A stretch of DNA of 64,000 nucleotides from positions 761,313-825,312 of the forward strand of contig JAJEKB010021564.1 of assembly GCA_022393335.1 (NCBI GenBank), written 5' to 3'. The translations under genes were made by a program, and so were the position numbers. Numbering within the stretch: position 1 is the first letter of the stretch; the number at the start of each line of letters is the position of its first letter. A model generated the notes under the pieces. That model had not been told where the DNA came from and made no database searches. It saw only the letters and a program-made list of their open reading frames with translations. Source of the DNA: Macrotrachela quadricornifera. Its lineage: Eukaryota; Rotifera; Eurotatoria; Philodinida; Philodinidae. Positions 35,901 to 46,971 of this stretch are shown piece after piece.

Positions 35901-38900
35901 TTAAGTATCGTGACACAATTCTATAAAAAAAAATCGATGTGATATTCGGAATCAGTGTAAAAAACTACATCAAATCATGTATAATCTATAAAAACAAATT
36001 TTCCGTCAGAAATTCACTTGTGGTCTCCCCACAGCTCTCTTTCAACAATATTAACTCCTACCCCCCTAGGGTGAATTTTTGATAGAAAATGTTTTTTTAT
36101 AGATTATACATGATTCGATGTAGTTTTTTACGCTGATTGCGAATATCACATCCATTTTTTTTTATAGAATTGTGTCATGATACTTAAAATCGCTGAGAAT
36201 GTCTGATTTTCATTGAAAAACTACCAAAAACCGATCATTTTAAGGGTAGCCAGGGCCCTTTTCGACACTATTCTATCTTTTTTTTAACCATTTTTTAGAG
36301 GAGGAAAAACTGCACCACATATCTGAAATGCAGTCTGGGATCATGAACAATAGGTAAATGGAAGCCAATATAATACAGAACGTCCAGTTATTTTTCACTC
36401 GAAAAATGGTGGATTATTGACAGTACAGTATTTGATAAATAACTCTAGACCAGTTAATAAGAATATAATATGTAAATAGTGCATTTTGTTCAGCTTTCGA
36501 TGCTCTATCATTTAGTATATTACACAAGAAATTTAGTAAAGGTTTTATCATCATTTGAGAATCATCTTTATATAGATAAATTTTGACAAAATGCTTCAGA
36601 TAGCTTCCTGAGCGTTCGACAGTAAAATTGAGGAAAATTTTCATTAGTTTGATCAAATGCGCTAAAAATTTCGATTTAGAGGTTTTAGACGATGCTGAAT
36701 AAGATGAAAATAACAAATTGAAAAAAAAAATTTAGACTGGTGCTTCGATTCCTTGATGAACTCATGGACTCTCTCTTAATACACAAACTTACTTCATTAA
36801 ATCTAGACACTCACCACATTAAATTTACATGAAAATGAGATAGCTGATCATGGAATATATTATTTATCTAATGTATTGAAAGAAAATACAGTAAGGGAAC
36901 TTTTCTTTTATCTCTCTCGAAAATCAAATCTTTATTGTGAACGAATTTAGACACTTATCGACTTGGATCTTTCGAGTAATAAATTTGGTGATAACGGAGC
37001 TCAACATATAGCAGATTTATTAAAACAAAACGAAGTATAATTGAATTAATTCTTAATTATATTTCATTTATACAATTTTCTTCAGACACTAATTGAATTA
37101 AAACTTGAAATGAATGATATTACTTATCAATGTTATTCTCATATAATAGATACTCTTCAATACAATAAAGTAAATCTTTTATTATTAATATATATTTGAC
37201 TGGTTTATACATAGAAACTAATGAAATTGCATTTTGGTGCTTATCGATGTATGTGTGCTGTTTTGAAAGAACCTCTAATCGATGGAATTCGTCAAATAAA
37301 AGTCTGAGATATTTTCTTATTGAATTCAATTAATATATAACTCTTAATTCAATTTAGACACTTACTACATTGGATCTAAGTTACTACGAAATTCATCCCC
37401 TATTATCACAATACTTTTTTGTTGCAATGAAAAATAATTGTGTAAGTGAAATTTTTCGATCAGTTGATATATAATCTTCAATATTTAACATAGACATTAA
37501 TCGATTTAAATCTTAAAGGAAATGAGATCATGGATGACATTGCCAAGTATATAGGAGATATATTAAAAGAAAATAAAGTAAAATTGATTTTTTTACAGAT
37601 TTCTCATAGAGAAATTCTCTTTATTTAATCTAGACACTTGAAATATTAAATCTAAGTAATAATTCTATTTATGACGAGGGTGCAATATATTTAGCTGATG
37701 CATTAAAAACGAATAAAGTATGATAGATTTATTATTTGTTTACATCATATAAATGTCTTTTATTAGACACTTATTACATTAGATCTTAGATATAATGATA
37801 TTAGGATGGAAGGTGAATATTATTTAATAACCATGGCATTATCTAATACAGTATGAATTGTGTTAGATTTAATCAGAAATTTTTATCATTTAATATATTA
37901 TTTAGACACTGAAAGAATTGTTTGTCAGTAAGAATTATTATTATGAAAGAAATCTTATTGAAATGTCAACATTCTTAATCAATACAATAAATCATATGAA
38001 AGTATTATAAATATTCATCAATAATTTCTTTTTTGAAAAAAAAATCTAATTCTATTAAAGATATTCACAAGCATCGATCTAAGTAACAAATCACTTCATG
38101 ATATCGATATACAAATATTAGCAAAGGAATTACACTCGAATACTGTAAAATTAATTTATTATTTGTTTAAAATATTCATTTTCATCGAAATCAATCTTTA
38201 TAGACACTTACTACACTTAATCTTTCTCATAATCAAATCGAATTCAAAGGTGTAAAATATTTGGCTGCTGCATTAAAAAGCAATACTGTAAGATTTATTA
38301 ACTGTTTGTTTACTTTATATATATATGGAATTTTATTGGAAATAGACACTCATTACACTAAATCTTTCCCATAATCAAATCACATGCTGGGGTCTTGAAG
38401 ATTTGGGTGATGCATTAACAACAAATACAGTAAGATGTATTTACTGTTTGTCTATTCTATATATAGAATTTTATTGAAAATAGACACTCATTACACTAAA
38501 TCTTATAGATAATAGCATCTCTGACGATGGCGAATATTATTTATTAGCGAATATACTTTATAATACGGCAAGAGAAATATTCTATAAAAGATTAATTTTC
38601 ATTATTAAAAATATTTAGACATTGAAAGAATTGTTTATCAATAATAATAAAAATCTTGTCGATACATCATCATTCTTAATCGATACAATAAATCGTATGG
38701 AAGTAAGAAAAATATGCATTAAGACTTTCTCTTCCCGTCCAAAATCAATTTTCCTTATAATGCACAAGATTTTCACAAAACATTGTAGGAATATTTGACC
38801 CATGATTTATCTGATTACGTCTATGAATGCTACTAGAGAGATCTTAAACAAATTTGTAGTAGTTCTCTTCGAAAATTTTCGAAAGTGGAAGTTTTCTTTG

Positions 38901-41071
38901 ACGAATAACAAGATTCTCATGAATTTTTTAAAATTATTATTCAATTAAAGACATCTACAAACATCGACCTTAGCAACAAGTCACTTGGTAGTGCACATCT
39001 ACGAATTTTAGCAAATGAATTACAATATAATACTGTACGAATAACTTATTATTTATCTAAGTTATTCATTTTTATTTAAATAAACCGATAAAATAGACAC
39101 TTACTACACTTAATCTTTCTTATAATGAAATCGGAAGTACATATTGTTTAAATGATGTTTTAAGAAACAATAAAGTAAAGATTATTTGTGTTTCATATGA
39201 CATTTATTTCCTTACATCATTTTTTCATAGACACTTATTACGTTAAATCTTCGACATAATCAGTTATATTGTAAAAATGGTGTATACGACTTTTATAATG
39301 GATTGGAGAAGAATGAAGTAAGATTGAAATTTTTGTCTTATTACATTAAAATAATTCTCGTTAGACACTTTCTATACTAAACATCGAAGAAAATCAAATT
39401 AATAATGATAAAATACAAGAGTTCTTCGAAACTAAATCAAATAACAAAGTAATATCATTTAATCTTATCAATTTCAATTATTATATAACTGATATTAAAA
39501 TTCACTAAGAAAAGTAAACAAATTTATTTTTTATTTTAGACATGCACTGTATTTTTCTTGACACCTACCCAAAATAATCAAGAAAATACCTCTCATTTAT
39601 TATCATCTATATCTGATTTGAATGTAAAATAAATTCTCTATTTACTATTTATATATATATAATTATTCATTAGACACTTACTACATTAGATTTTCAAAAT
39701 AAACAGATTAATAGTATTGATGCGTATCATATTAGTCATCGTCTTCCATTTCTTAAAGTAATATATATATATATTATTTAATTATTGAGATATCTATGTT
39801 TTATTTAAGAGAATTACAAGATTAAATTTTGAAAATTGTCAAATTACTGATGAAGTATTAAGATACTTTGCTAATGTATTAAGAACTAATCGAGTATGAT
39901 TCTTAATAAATATCATAAATTATTTAATAAATATATTTATAGACAATCACTATGATTAATCTGAAAAATAATTTTATTACAAATCAAGGAGCCTTTCGTT
40001 TATATTATACTTTAAGAATTAATAAAGTATTCGTTTAAATGAATATCTTATTAGAATTATTTATATTCAATATTTAGACAATAAAAACATTAGATTTGAG
40101 AGGAAATTCTATTTCAACAAGACTAATTAGACATATTCCAGATCGTATAGACGAAGTTTTAATAAAAGATTTAGAAACTAATGTTATTAATGATCAAGAA
40201 ATCGAACAATTGATTAATTCACTAGAAAATGATGCAGTAATAATAGTTCTCTATTTTAATATAATTAATTTTCTTTGATTTAATTTAGACACTTACAACA
40301 TGGGATCTTCAAAATAGAAAAATTGATTATCGAGCTGCATCTATCATAAGCAATTCACTTTATGATAATATGGTCAATAAAACATTATCTTTCTTATTCA
40401 ATATATTTCTTTTTTTTCGCTTTATATTATACAGACAGTTACTTCATTGAATTTAACAAATAATTTTATTCAAAATGGAGCTGGACAAATGATTGCTAAT
40501 ATCCTATCACGAAATAATGTATGATTAATCGTTTAATTATATGAATGTTTAATATTTAATTTGTAGACACTTTTAACAATTAATCTTCAACATGATGAAA
40601 TATACGATGATGTAGCTCATTATTTTGCAAAATTTTTAAAAGAAAACACAGTAAAATAAAAAAAATATTAAGATGATTTATCTTTTCAGTATTGTATATA
40701 GACATTAATCAATCTAGATCTTGGATGGAATTATATCACTGATGTAGGTGCTCGAACTTTAGCTAAAGCTTTACGAAAAAATCGAGTAAATTTTATTTAT
40801 TTTATTATCTATTTTATTAAAGATGATCATTAATTAGACACTTAAAAGTTTAAATTTACAAAATAATCAAATTAATAAAAAAGGTATACAATATTTCATC
40901 AATGCATTCAAAGAAAATCAAGTGAAATTAATTTCTTCATTTTTTTTTCTTGCTTATTTCAATTTATTCATATAGACATTGGAAATTTTGGATCTCGCTG
41001 GAAATAGCATTACGGATGAAGTTTTCAGCAAAAAATATTCAAATGAATGTTTCAAGAATAAAACTTTTTGA
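32971..41071 (+). CDS. F-box protein with about 36 LRRs, about 40 exons
   Basis: Exon 1 (32971-33123) encodes an F-box, LNFHTLPVELVYRILDNLNN, then VCQRLNTILDTYQPYK. Most later exons are 84 nt and encode exactly one 28-residue ribonuclease-inhibitor-type LRR of pattern TLTTLNLS.N.I.D.G..YL, then A.AL..NT; a few are 78-108 nt and one (40078-40236) is 159 nt. Exons: 33276-33335 (weak), 33967-34044, 34202-34309, 34355-34438, 34495-34590, 34645-34737, 34794-34877, 34930-35013, 35058-35138, 35196-35279, 36807-36890, 36951-37034, 37086-37169, 37215-37301, 37358-37441, 37494-37577, 37634-37717, 37767-37850, 37906-38001, 38061-38144, 38204-38287, 38346-38429, 38484-38567, 38619-38702, 38951-39034, 39097-39174, 39231-39317, 39365-39448, 39540-39623, 39674-39757, 39810-39893, 39943-40026, 40078-40236, 40289-40372, 40435-40518, 40567-40650, 40702-40785, 40838-40921, 40976-41071 (stop). 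Every exon length is a multiple of three and all introns are phase 0, so about 1179 residues result. It is a probable SCF substrate receptor. Exons 2-3 are the least certain. The intron after 38567 is GC-AG. Confidence 0.88.
35313..36775. mobile_element. 1.46-kb palindrome in an LRR intron, TTAA flanked
   Basis: Two arms of about 700 bp (35313 to about 36016 and about 36066 to 36775) are near-perfect inverted copies round a loop of about 50 bp. The ends GAGAGGGTCCATAAGTTCAT and (complement) GAGAGAGTCCATGAGTTCAT match at 18 of 20 bases, and TTAA flanks both sides (35309-35312 and 36776-36779). Each arm has a coding-like frame (35372-35638 plus; 36414-36716 minus) beginning MLFSSYSASSKTSKSKFLAH with matching text; the left copy has TGA where the right has a Trp codon. 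This looks like a captured gene fragment of unknown kind. It sits between LRR exons 35196-35279 and 36807-36890 without breaking either. Confidence 0.93.
37634..39174 (+). repeat. Five-exon block duplicated inside the LRR gene
   Basis: Exons from 37634 to 38287 and exons from 38346 to 39174 pair one to one in order. The clearest pairs are 37767/38484 (TLITL.L..N.I...GEYYL), 37906/38619 (TLKELF, then FLI.TIN.M) and 38061/38951 (SIDLSNKSL and NIDLSNKSL, then ILA.EL). This is a tandem segmental duplication within the gene, followed by divergence. Confidence 0.75.
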
Positions 41072-41529
41072 TAAATAAATATATTTAATAAACAAAAAAC
41101 ATAACATTTTCTTGTTGTAGAAGATGGATGAGAGATTAAGATTACAACTGACGAGGGAAGGTCTCCAGGTGTTACGCTCTGTTTTGCATCTGATATTTAT
41201 TATTTTCTAGAGCTCACTGATTACAGTAACGGCATATAAAGGATTTCTTCCCATCGTAAATTTGTCAAGGATAATAAGATTCCATACCTTCGGAAAAATC
41301 ATCATAAAATTCTTAAGTGAAGGCTTGAATTTTAATATTGTAAGGACAAAATATGGTGTTGTTAGGGCCATTATAAGGTTATCAATGATGATCTTTCCTA
41401 GAAAACATTGTTTTTTTATGAGCCATAGAAAAAATTAACTCTACTATTATAAGGATGGAACAAATTGCTATTCGGTTCAAAAAAAAGACGATCCGCGATA
41501 ACCTTAAAATGGCTCGAACAAGAATGTGT
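41072..41529. other. 3' flank of the LRR gene
   Basis: The stop at 41069-41071 is followed at once by overlapping AATAAA-like signals (41073-41095). No gene follows. A solo GACGAGGGAA sequence at about 41152 resembles the terminus of the foldback elements at 13367 and 24367. Confidence 0.5.
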
Positions 41530-41900
41530 TCCATCCTTATTCCCTTTTCTGAAAAAAAGGGTTATAGGGCGTTTAAATACGCCAGCTGAAATGCTTAAAA
41601 TTGGTTTGTCCGACAAGCCAATTAGAATTCAGTATTCGCTAAATCAATGAAATTCCACCAGTAATTCTGAGAAAAATTCGATACATAGGTTTTTGGCGTC
41701 GGCGAATCGATCGGTAGTGTCAGTTTTTCAGAATTTTTCAAAATTAATTTTTTACACAAAGAATGGGCTTTTTTACGAAAAACATTTTTCGTATAAAGTT
41801 TGACCAAAGGTAATCGAGGTCTGAGAATCGAATGGTACTATTAGTTTTTGAATTTTTTCAAATAGATTTTTTCTTTTGATCGAAGTGAGGTTATATGAAA
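41530..41900. repeat. Dispersed repeat family C, copy with about 2 units
   Basis: It begins with the small palindrome CCCTTTTCTGAAAAAAAGGG then TTATAG, followed by CAATTAGAATTCAGTATTCG and then about two copies of a unit of about 132 bp (landmarks GGTTTTTGGCGTCGGCGAAT, TTTGACCAAAGGTAATCGAG). The same order with more units occurs at 61650-62510, and a divergent form at 45240-45570. ORFs over this stretch (41416-42104) are artefacts. Confidence 0.75.
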
Positions 41901-42418
41901 AATACTGATAGGATTTCGTGTATATGTCTGATTGTGCCAGACCATAGCGTGCAAGTTTAATAAGCGTAAGATTACGAAACCGATTTTCGCAATCTGGAAA
42001 ATAAGCCAATTAAAGTTTTCTAATGTCGCACTTTGAGCCAAGCGCAGTTTGTTGGCTCCAGGTTTCATAGAAACGGATGTTTTCGAGCTCGCTTTCTTCA
42101 TCAATTAGAGTTTTTGAAGTCAGAAGTCAATTTCATCAAGGATTTTCGGTGTTGCGCTTCCAATCAATAAAATTGTTGTAGCTGAACAGTTCATTGAATC
42201 CTAGATTTTCAATATTAGTTTAGAAGGTTTGAGATTTTATCAGGCTGAACATGCCATGAATCAGAAGTTTGCGAGCTTATGCTTTCGTCCAATTACAGTT
42301 TTTCAGGCCTAAATTTCAAGCAATGATAAGTTTTCGATGTCGAACTCTTGATCAATCACAACTATTCCACGCTGGATGTTTAAGTATTCAGAAATCTAAT
42401 AATGGGGTATGTAAATAA
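41901..42418. other. Intergenic, no gene seen
   Basis: Sequence with repeated phrases such as GTTTTC(G/T)A.GT(C/G)G and CAATCA, perhaps further decayed repeat family C, but I cannot align it with confidence. No gene. Confidence 0.35.
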
Positions 42419-42561
42419 CAGAGCTGGGCAACTCAGTTCAAAAAACGCCCAACTCAACTCGATTCGGTTCGATTCTTGAATTAAAACGAAATGAATTGAA
42501 AATTTTTTCAAATGAATCGAATCGAATTAATTCCCTATCTTAGCTGAGTTGCCCAGTTCTG
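42419..42561. mobile_element. 143-bp MITE with hAT-like ends
   Basis: The ends CAGAGCTGGGCAACTCAG and (complement) CAGAACTGGGCAACTCAG differ at one base. The interior carries TCGATTCGGTTCGATTC-type words. Flanking octamers GTAAATAA and GTATAGAG match at five of eight bases, so an eroded 8-bp target duplication is possible. The CA...TG ends and size fit the hAT superfamily. Confidence 0.78.
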
Positions 42562-43227
42562 GTATAGAGAAAGCTACAAAGAATGAAGAAGAATGGATGC
42601 ACACACGAGGGGCTATTTGTGAGTGGTGCCTCGAAGGGAGACCGACGAACGACTAGCCGTTCATTTCTATTATGAATTAAAATTAAGGATGTTCGAGACT
42701 AATTAGGGGTTGTTCAAGCAGAAGTAAGTTTAGGAGGGAACACTCCTAACTGTGTCCTCACTTTTGAATCGAGTATATACCCAAGTGATAGACTGCAGTT
42801 AGCTTTTAAACGGCCTCAAAGAATTTGGTTTCTCAGACCGTTCAAGCAGAGATATACAATTATTAGTGTTACTTGTTTGGCTGTACTACTGTACTAATAT
42901 ATATGATATCTTTAGTAAAATCTTCCAATGCGGTGCAAGTTTATATCATTAGTAAAGCAGCCAATACTGGTCAAGATCCTAGAATGTGAAATTAAATCAA
43001 TGCTTTTTATCAGAGATACAAACTTGTTTTTCATGCGGGTTCATTATAAAAAACAATATGTACTCTTCCTCAAGAATGCAAATACTCCCTTGACTGAAGG
43101 AAGGATCATATGGAAAAATCTAAAAAAGAGGTTGTGTGTCTAATTGTTTGTGCTAAGCTCAAACGAACATCGGAGTCCAGATAAGTTTGTACTCTTACAT
43201 GTATACTTGCACGCGTTGTTTTCAATA

Positions 43228-44469
43228 CTAGGTGAACCGATCCCAGAATCGGATCCGATTGGAATTTATCGGATCCGAGTAACTTAATCGGATAAAATCC
43301 GATACTACAATAGTGTAATGATGATTCTTCAAAACTTAGTGACGTAGAAAAAAATACAAAAATCAATCTTATAACTATCTTAATTCATTCATGACTATTT
43401 GATCTTCTATTACAAGGGAACACCGCATTTTTAATGCAGATATCAGCTAGAAAGAAAACGTAACCTAGTTACTCTTATCAGTATGATTCCATACACTCGT
43501 AAAACCATTAGAAATACACTATATGTCATCTAGTGAATAATAATATCCACAGCGAATCATTCCGATTTATAACACATTTTTCATGAATATTGTCATGTGT
43601 TAATACATCAGATGAAGCTTTCTCTGTCGTTCAGCTAGCTCTCGGCAGTTTTATATATCTATCCATATACAAAATCGATTACACCCACACGTCTTCTATC
43701 ATGTGGAAAAGTATGTTCTGTTATTTCCTACCTCTCTTTCGAGTTGTACATGAATATTTAGGAACCTTTCATAAATGCCCAATAATGAAATCCAAACTGT
43801 TCGCCTGAAAATTCCCCTGAGGATGCAAGAACCCTATTTGATAGCCATATTGTTTTTCACTTACAAAATTCACTTGCGCGTATATCCTAATTAGTTATGC
43901 AATGCTACAGGTGTTATTCAACTCGATCAAGTTTTTATGTTTCACATATCTAACCCTCTTTTTGATGCTTGTCAACTACCTCGATGCAATCCTTTCCGCG
44001 ACACATAAATGGTCACCCACAGTACCACCCTCACCATACTACACAAAATATTTACACTAGCTGCTAGGAAAATCACAGCAAGACCATCAGAGGAGCAAAA
44101 TAGAAACACAAGCTCAAGATTTCGAGTCTTACATAGGTCCCGCAATATCCTTCACATGCAACATATAGCTACAAATGTGCTAGATTTTAAATCCCCGAAA
44201 AAAGAAAGCAAAATCTTATCAAAAAAAATCGTGGAAGACTATAATCAAGGATTTTAAATCAGAAAGAGGTCCTGAAAAAAGAAAAAAAATTCGTATAGGA
44301 AAAAACTAGTCGAAAGCAAGGGTGGCGGATTTTAAATCGGTTGGATATAATCGGAATCCGATACTAATCCGACAGTTGGACTCCTATTCGATTTCGTCAC
44401 TAGGTATCCTATAAGATTCTATCGGATAATCGGATTGTATAAGATCCGGTGTCGGATTGGTTCACCTTG
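43228..44469. mobile_element. 1.24-kb TIR element with TCGGATCC arrays
   Basis: The left end CTAGGTGAACCGATCC (43228) and right end (complement CAAGGTGAACCAATCC, ending 44469) are inverted. Inside each end lie clusters of AATCGGATCCGATT-type words (43240-43320 and 44335-44455). The 1-kb centre has no recognisable gene; ORFs at 43590-43808 and 44009-44257 lack domain features. No target duplication seen. Same family as 29603-29760. Confidence 0.75.
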
Positions 44470-45169
44470 GTACTCAGTCGCGAACTTATGAAGTGTTTTT
44501 CTCGGGTGCTTTTGTATTTGATAGTGGGAACGACTTAACGTGAGTGGCATCGACGAACGACTAGTCGCTCGTTTGTGAGGATCAACATGGATTCTTACAG
44601 AGTAAGTCTGTAGAAAATCTACCAGGTATTTCGAAAAAACCATCATTGAGATTCTGATATTGAAAAGTTTTAGTATAACGCAACTTTTTTAGACAAATGA
44701 CGAAATTGAATTTATAATGGATAGCTACCAACGAAACTTGAACTTCGATATGCTAAACGAGAATTATTTTCCTAAGAATCAGACAATTTTCTCCTAAAGG
44801 CTAAACGCCAGTCTGATAGAGGGATGCATATATAACATTTTAGTACAGTTCTTAATAGACTTGAATGTGGAACTTTTGCAACTTTTTTCAGTTCATTATA
44901 GCAATACGACATGTCTTAGACAAAGAATGCTGCAAAGTTTGTAATTCTTTTCCAACATTAGTCAATTGTCACACAAAATTTGTGTCTTTTATCCCAGCAT
45001 TTTGAATAGAAGTGTTATTTTTCCTTGGTTGTCGAGATATATTTTATTTATTTTGCAGATTGACAGACTAATCATTTTCTAATTGGTTTTTTCTGATATA
45101 TTAGCATTTCTTTTCCTTTCATTACTTATTAAACTTTTAACTTAACTTGTCGGAGAAGAGTCTTACAAA

Positions 45170-45570
45170 CATAAATTGTTTGTTTGCTTTCTTGCTTGCT
45201 TGTATGTCCGCACCTTACTGATTGGTCCAAAACTTATATAAAGGTAAAAAACGGATTCTTCTTATAAGGGTTGACCGAAGGGTAATCGAGGTCGAGGAAC
45301 TCGAATCTGATGTTAGTTTTTTAAAATTTTTTTATGGACTGATTTTTTTAGACAAAGGACTACTTTTATTACAACAAAAAATTTTTTTATAAGGGTTGAA
45401 CGAAGAATAATCGAGGATGAGGAATTCAAATCTGAAGTCAGTTTTCTAAAAATTTTTTGATGCTCAATTTTTTAAACAGGTGACAAATTTGTAACAAAAA
45501 ACATTTGTTTTTATGAAATTTGATCAAAGGCAGTTGAGGTTGAGGAGCTTGAATCTGACTTCGGTGTCTT
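45170..45570. repeat. Dispersed repeat family C, divergent copy
   Basis: AATTGTTTGTTTGCTTTCTT, then three diverged units whose landmarks are AAGGGTTGACCGAAGGGTAA, AATCGAGGTCGAGGAACTCG and TTTTTTTA.AC...TGA. Order and spacing agree with the copies at 41530 and 61650. Confidence 0.6.
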
Positions 45571-45607
45571 TAATTTTATAAATGAGTAGCTTGATAGTAG
45601 TTTAGAA

Positions 45608-46614
45608 TAGAGGCCTGCAGGTTTAGGTATTTTAGCAACCTATAACCTGCCCCGCTGCGATTTTGGCAACCTGTAACCTGCCCTGTCCTACCCTGCTTTG
45701 TTTGACATTATAGAAAGATCGAAACTTTCATGTCAATTTTATATGTAATTTCGTCCATTTGATTTCAAAGATAAGGCAAAAAAGCAATGCTACCTGCTCC
45801 GAAAATTTTTAATTCTCAAAATATCAATAATCTCATCCGGAGCTAATGATTTTCTTCATTTTTCGTTCAACATCTATTTCTGAATGTGACACAGATGATA
45901 TTTTACAAGCACGAAAATCTGACTAAGATTGTTGATGATATTTGAGAAAGTAATTTATGATAAAAATGTAGAAAAGTATAAGATACAAGTCAAAATTAGA
46001 AAACTAAACATGCATTTAAGCAGCTATATTTATAAAGAATAGTTTTGCAATCCACGGACTAGAAAAAACTAAGAAATTGATCAGAATGATGGAACGAACA
46101 TAAAAAATGATGTTTCTCCGATTTCTTGATTAAAATTGAAATTTTCATGAATACAATTCCATAATTTTATTTAAAAATCAAATTGATTTCATTTGTTTTA
46201 ATAAAGTGTTTCTTTTAATCAATAGACTTTGAATGCATCAATTTCCACGTCCAGTTCACCAATCAAATCGCCTCTTCTTTCGCGTTTTTGATAGAAAATT
46301 CACGAAAATCATGAAATTTTTGGATTCATACGTCCATGGAAATCGCTCTATTTCTGTTAAACATCTTGACAAACACTTTAATTCGATTATCAGCTTACTT
46401 CTATTCCTTTCTTTATGTATAACTTTAGAAAAGATGTTGACAATATTTGACATGTAAATATTGTCGCAGGTTGACAGATTACGAGATACATAACGGGCAA
46501 CCTGTCCTGTAAAAATTTTCGCAACCTTACCCTATCCTGCCCTGTTCCTAGCGCAACCTGCCTTGCCCTACCCAGTCAGAGCAAGGCAGGTTATCTTCAA
46601 CCTGCAGGACTCTA
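45608..46614. mobile_element. hAT-type non-autonomous element, perfect 8-bp TSD
   Basis: A 1007-bp element. The terminal repeats TAGAGGCCTGCAGGTT and (complement) TAGAGTCCTGCAGGTT match at 15 of 16 bases. It is flanked by the identical octamer GTTTAGAA at 45600-45607 and 46615-46622, the 8-bp target-site duplication of hAT transposons. Clusters of AACCTGCCCTG-type words lie within about 110 bp of each end. The AT-rich centre has no transposase; the frames at 46233-46457 and 46256-46453 overlap on opposite strands and have no domain. This is the best-defined transposon of the window. Confidence 0.93.
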
Positions 46615-46680
46615 GTTTAGAAACATGATTTCTACGAGAGAGAGCTGAGCGAGTCTTTAGACGAGCGTTACTTACCTGGT

Positions 46681-46960
46681 AAATGTGTGACGAAATCATT
46701 AATTTTTGATAATTATGGTATGAAATCATTACTTTTTGATAATTATTTTATGAAATCATTAATTTTCGATAAATGCGTGACGAAATCATTAATTTTCGAT
46801 AAATGCGTGACGAAATCATTAATTTTCGATAAATGCGTGACGAAATCATTCATTTTTGATAATTATGTTATGAAATCATTAGTTTTTCATAAGTGTGTGA
46901 CGAAATCATTATTATTTTTTGATAAATGTTTTACAAAACCATTCACTTTTGGTAAATGGG
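46681..46960 (+). repeat. 30-bp minisatellite, about 9 units
   Basis: About nine direct copies of ACGAAATCATTAATTTTCGA followed by TAAATGCGTG (with ATGAAATCATT variants). The period is 30 bp, so one frame (46687-46971) stays open and encodes a decapeptide repeat of type TKSLIFDKCV. There is no signal peptide or unique flank, so the open frame is best explained by the period being a multiple of three. Confidence 0.85.
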
Positions 46961-46971
46961 TGAATTCATGA

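Noticed and set aside
35372..36716. Two separate genes encoding the same 88-100 residue protein
   Set aside because: They are mirror copies in the palindrome arms. Treated as a captured fragment inside a mobile element, not as genes.
46681..46960. CRISPR-like array of regular repeats
   Set aside because: The units are contiguous with no unique spacers, and the genome is eukaryotic; this is a minisatellite.
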